Assembly: GCF_018616375.1 (NCBI RefSeq)
Contig: NZ_JAEQBB010000012.1
Span: 1 to 43,725, forward strand
Source of the DNA: Exiguobacterium sp. J17977
GTDB taxonomy: Bacteria > Bacillota > Bacilli > Exiguobacteriales > Exiguobacteriaceae
Length of the DNA: 43,725 nucleotides
Reading direction: 5' to 3'
Part shown: positions 42,161 through 43,725 of the stretch, one piece after another
Layout: every line of letters starts with the position of its first letter
Position numbering within the stretch: position 1 is the stretch's first letter
Notes under the pieces: generated by a model
The model's database searches: none
What the model was told of the DNA's origin: nothing
Seen by the model: the letters and a program-made list of their open reading frames with translations, nothing else
Made by a program: the position numbers and the translations under genes

Positions 42161-43582
42161 TTAAAACTCCTCTACGATAACATCAATTTGTTTCATCATA
42201 ACATGCCTACTCGCTTGAAGGTTCCGTCCTAGTGAAATCCATTCATTCAACACTCTAATTTTCTCGTGTGTGATGACTTCTCCTTTTAGTATCCACGGAA
42301 TTCCTGGTGGATAAGGGATAACGGTTTCTGCAGCAACGGCTCCTATTGCTTCTTCAAACGATTTGCGAATGACATCCGCATCATCTGAAATAGTATGCAA
42401 CACCGAAACACGTTCTGTCATCGGGTAAGGATAGATTGTTTCATCTTCGACGATGAGCGGGACGTGTTGGGATGCATTTTTAATCAGTTTCACCCAATGT
42501 TGAATCTCTTGGCTTTTTAATTCCCTTAACGGTAGGCAGAATAACACGTGATCTTCTGCAGCCAGTTCCGCATCGATACCGATTGACGCCAAATGTTGAC
42601 TAAAGACGAGACCATTTTTCGGATATGTCAGGACGGTCATTTTGGTGAAGTCATCGCCAACTTTGATTGAAAAGCCAGCTCGTCTCATTTCCATGATGAA
42701 TGCGAAATGACTCGTTTGAATATGCGTCCAATCCCGGTCACTCAGATTTTCGAGATACTCCCTAGCATAATCAAGTGAGGCCATAATCAAATAGGATGGA
42801 CTAGACGTTTGGAAAGAAGAGAGCGCATGAAATAAACGCTTCTCATCAATCTCTTCCTTATAATGGACCCATGCGCCCATCGTGAGCGCTGGAAGAGTTT
42901 TATGAGCAGACTGGACAACGGCGCTAGCTCCTTCGAAGATAGCGGATCGCTTTGGAAATGTTGGATGAATCAAATGAGCGCCATGTGCTTCATCAACTAA
43001 GAGAGGAATATGCAACGGACGCAAATAAGCACTGATTTCCGGGATGTTTGCCATATCTCCGTAATAGGTAGGAGACGTCAGTAGGAGGGCTTTCCCACCT
43101 GGGTACTGCGTGACAGCTTCTTGAATTGTTTCTAATGCCACCACCGTCGGTAGACTGTTTCCTCTATCTAATTCAGGCGTAAGTAAGATGGGTTCTAAAC
43201 CGAGCCACTCAATGGCGTTCCACACGGATTTGTGAGAATTACGTTGTACATATACTCGTTCTCCCCGCTTCACAGTCGCCGCCAACAGACTCCAGTTTCC
43301 CGCTGTTGACCCATTGACTAACCATTTACTTTTACTGTGATAAAGAGATCCTAGTGCCCTCTCTCCTTCTAGAATAATACCTTCAGCATGATGTAAATCA
43401 TCCAAGTGTCCGAGTTCTGTTAAATCGTATGGCATTATTTTTTGGAATACAGTCGGAAGTTTCTCATCTCTTACTGTTCCATTGTGATGACCAGGTACAT
43501 GAAAAGAGACACGATCTTCGCGTACATGTTGCTCCAACGTTTCCATAAATGTAAAAGGATTATGTTTAGGTTTTCGAGTCAT
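42161..43582 (-). CDS. yaaO: Orn/Lys/Arg decarboxylase family protein (YaaO)
   Basis: PLP fold-I enzyme of the group III decarboxylase family. FHVPGHHNG near the start, LVNGSTAGNWSLL, LLVDEAHGAHL and the PLP lysine in SAHKTLPALTMG (about residue 226) are visible. The C-terminal PPGIPWILKGE is typical. 473 residues. Arginine or lysine decarboxylation is inferred from family; the substrate cannot be read from sequence. ATG at 43582 with GGAAGG 8 nt upstream. Only about 40 nt separate it from the rRNA terminator; no strong promoter is visible, only a TATAAG. Confidence 0.9.
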   Translation of the reverse strand: MTRKPKHNPFTFMETLEQHVREDRVSFHVPGHHNGTVRDEKLPTVFQKIMPYDLTELGHLDDLHHAEGIILEGERALGSLYHSKSKWLVNGSTAGNWSLLAATVKRGERVYVQRNSHKSVWNAIEWLGLEPILLTPELDRGNSLPTVVALETIQEAVTQYPGGKALLLTSPTYYGDMANIPEISAYLRPLHIPLLVDEAHGAHLIHPTFPKRSAIFEGASAVVQSAHKTLPALTMGAWVHYKEEIDEKRLFHALSSFQTSSPSYLIMASLDYAREYLENLSDRDWTHIQTSHFAFIMEMRRAGFSIKVGDDFTKMTVLTYPKNGLVFSQHLASIGIDAELAAEDHVLFCLPLRELKSQEIQHWVKLIKNASQHVPLIVEDETIYPYPMTERVSVLHTISDDADVIRKSFEEAIGAVAAETVIPYPPGIPWILKGEVITHEKIRVLNEWISLGRNLQASRHVMMKQIDVIVEEF

Positions 43583-43622
43583 ATAGGCAACCTTCCTATC
43601 CAAATAGATGCGACTTATATAC

Positions 43623-43656
43623 AAAAAGAGACGACCAAGCGGATGCTTGATCGTCT
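43623..43656 (-). terminator. Terminator of the upstream rRNA operon
   Basis: Minus strand AGACGATCAAGC-ATCC-GCTTGGTCGTCT (12 bp with one U-G pair; arms 43629-43640 and 43645-43656) then TTTTTG, immediately after the 5S 3' end. Confidence 0.93.
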
Positions 43657-43665
43657 TTCGCGTTG

Positions 43666-43725
43666 GCCTGGCAACGTCCTATCCTCACAGGGGGAGACCC
43701 CCAACTACTTTCGGCGCTGAAGCGC
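43666..43725 (-). rRNA. rrf: 5S rRNA, 3' part (partial)
   Basis: The minus strand carries the 5S 3' half (CTTCAGCGCCGA..., GGTCTCCCCCTGTGAG, TAGGACGTTGCCAGGC). About 60 of ~116 nt are in the window; the gene starts beyond the right edge. The exact 3' end is estimated at 43665-43666. Confidence 0.92.

Overview
The window looks like the ancestral Firmicutes core chromosome of a non-sporulating Bacillales. Protein sequences, about 50% G+C by eye and the gene content point to Exiguobacterium or a close relative; this genus call is inference, not a database result. Gene order follows the Bacillus subtilis yaaO-to-lysS interval almost gene for gene. The stretch is bracketed by two ribosomal RNA operons in the same orientation: the 3' part of a 5S gene at the right edge and the 5' end of a 16S gene at the left edge. 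Every gene except abrB is on the minus strand, so transcription runs from high to low coordinates.

Reading with transcription (right to left): after the 5S gene and its terminator come yaaO, tmk, darA (c-di-AMP receptor), holB, ricT and yabA (replication and RNA-processing factors), then trmN6, yazA and rsmI (tRNA and 16S methylation). The lone plus-strand gene abrB lies between rsmI and metG. Next are metG, tatD, yabE, rnmV, rsmA, veg, ispE, purR, spoVG, glmU, prs and pth: protein synthesis, 5S and 16S maturation, isoprenoid, purine and cell-wall precursor genes. Then come mfd, a SpoVB/MurJ-type flippase, yabN (MazG), rqcP, divIC and the S1-domain gene yabR. A large YhgE/Pip membrane protein follows, then tRNA-Met and tRNA-Glu, then tilS, hpt, ftsH, coaX, hslO and cysK. 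A tightly overlapped folate operon (pabB-pabA-pabC-folP-folB-folK) with dusB, then lysS, ends at the 16S rRNA promoters.

The most informative feature is what is missing. At nearly every place where B. subtilis carries a sporulation gene in this interval (csfB, yabG, sspF, fin, spoVT, yabP-yabQ, spoIIE), this window has a short spacer or an overlap. The spo-named genes with vegetative roles (spoVG, pth/spoVC, the SpoVB-family flippase) are kept. The only clear addition relative to that gene order is yhgE, with its own promoter and terminator. I see no mobile element, prophage, CRISPR array or toxin-antitoxin pair, and no evidence for an undescribed multi-gene system. The remaining points of interest are regulatory: palindromes at the purR, glmU, yhgE and metG promoters, and a terminator placed between the tRNA genes and tilS.
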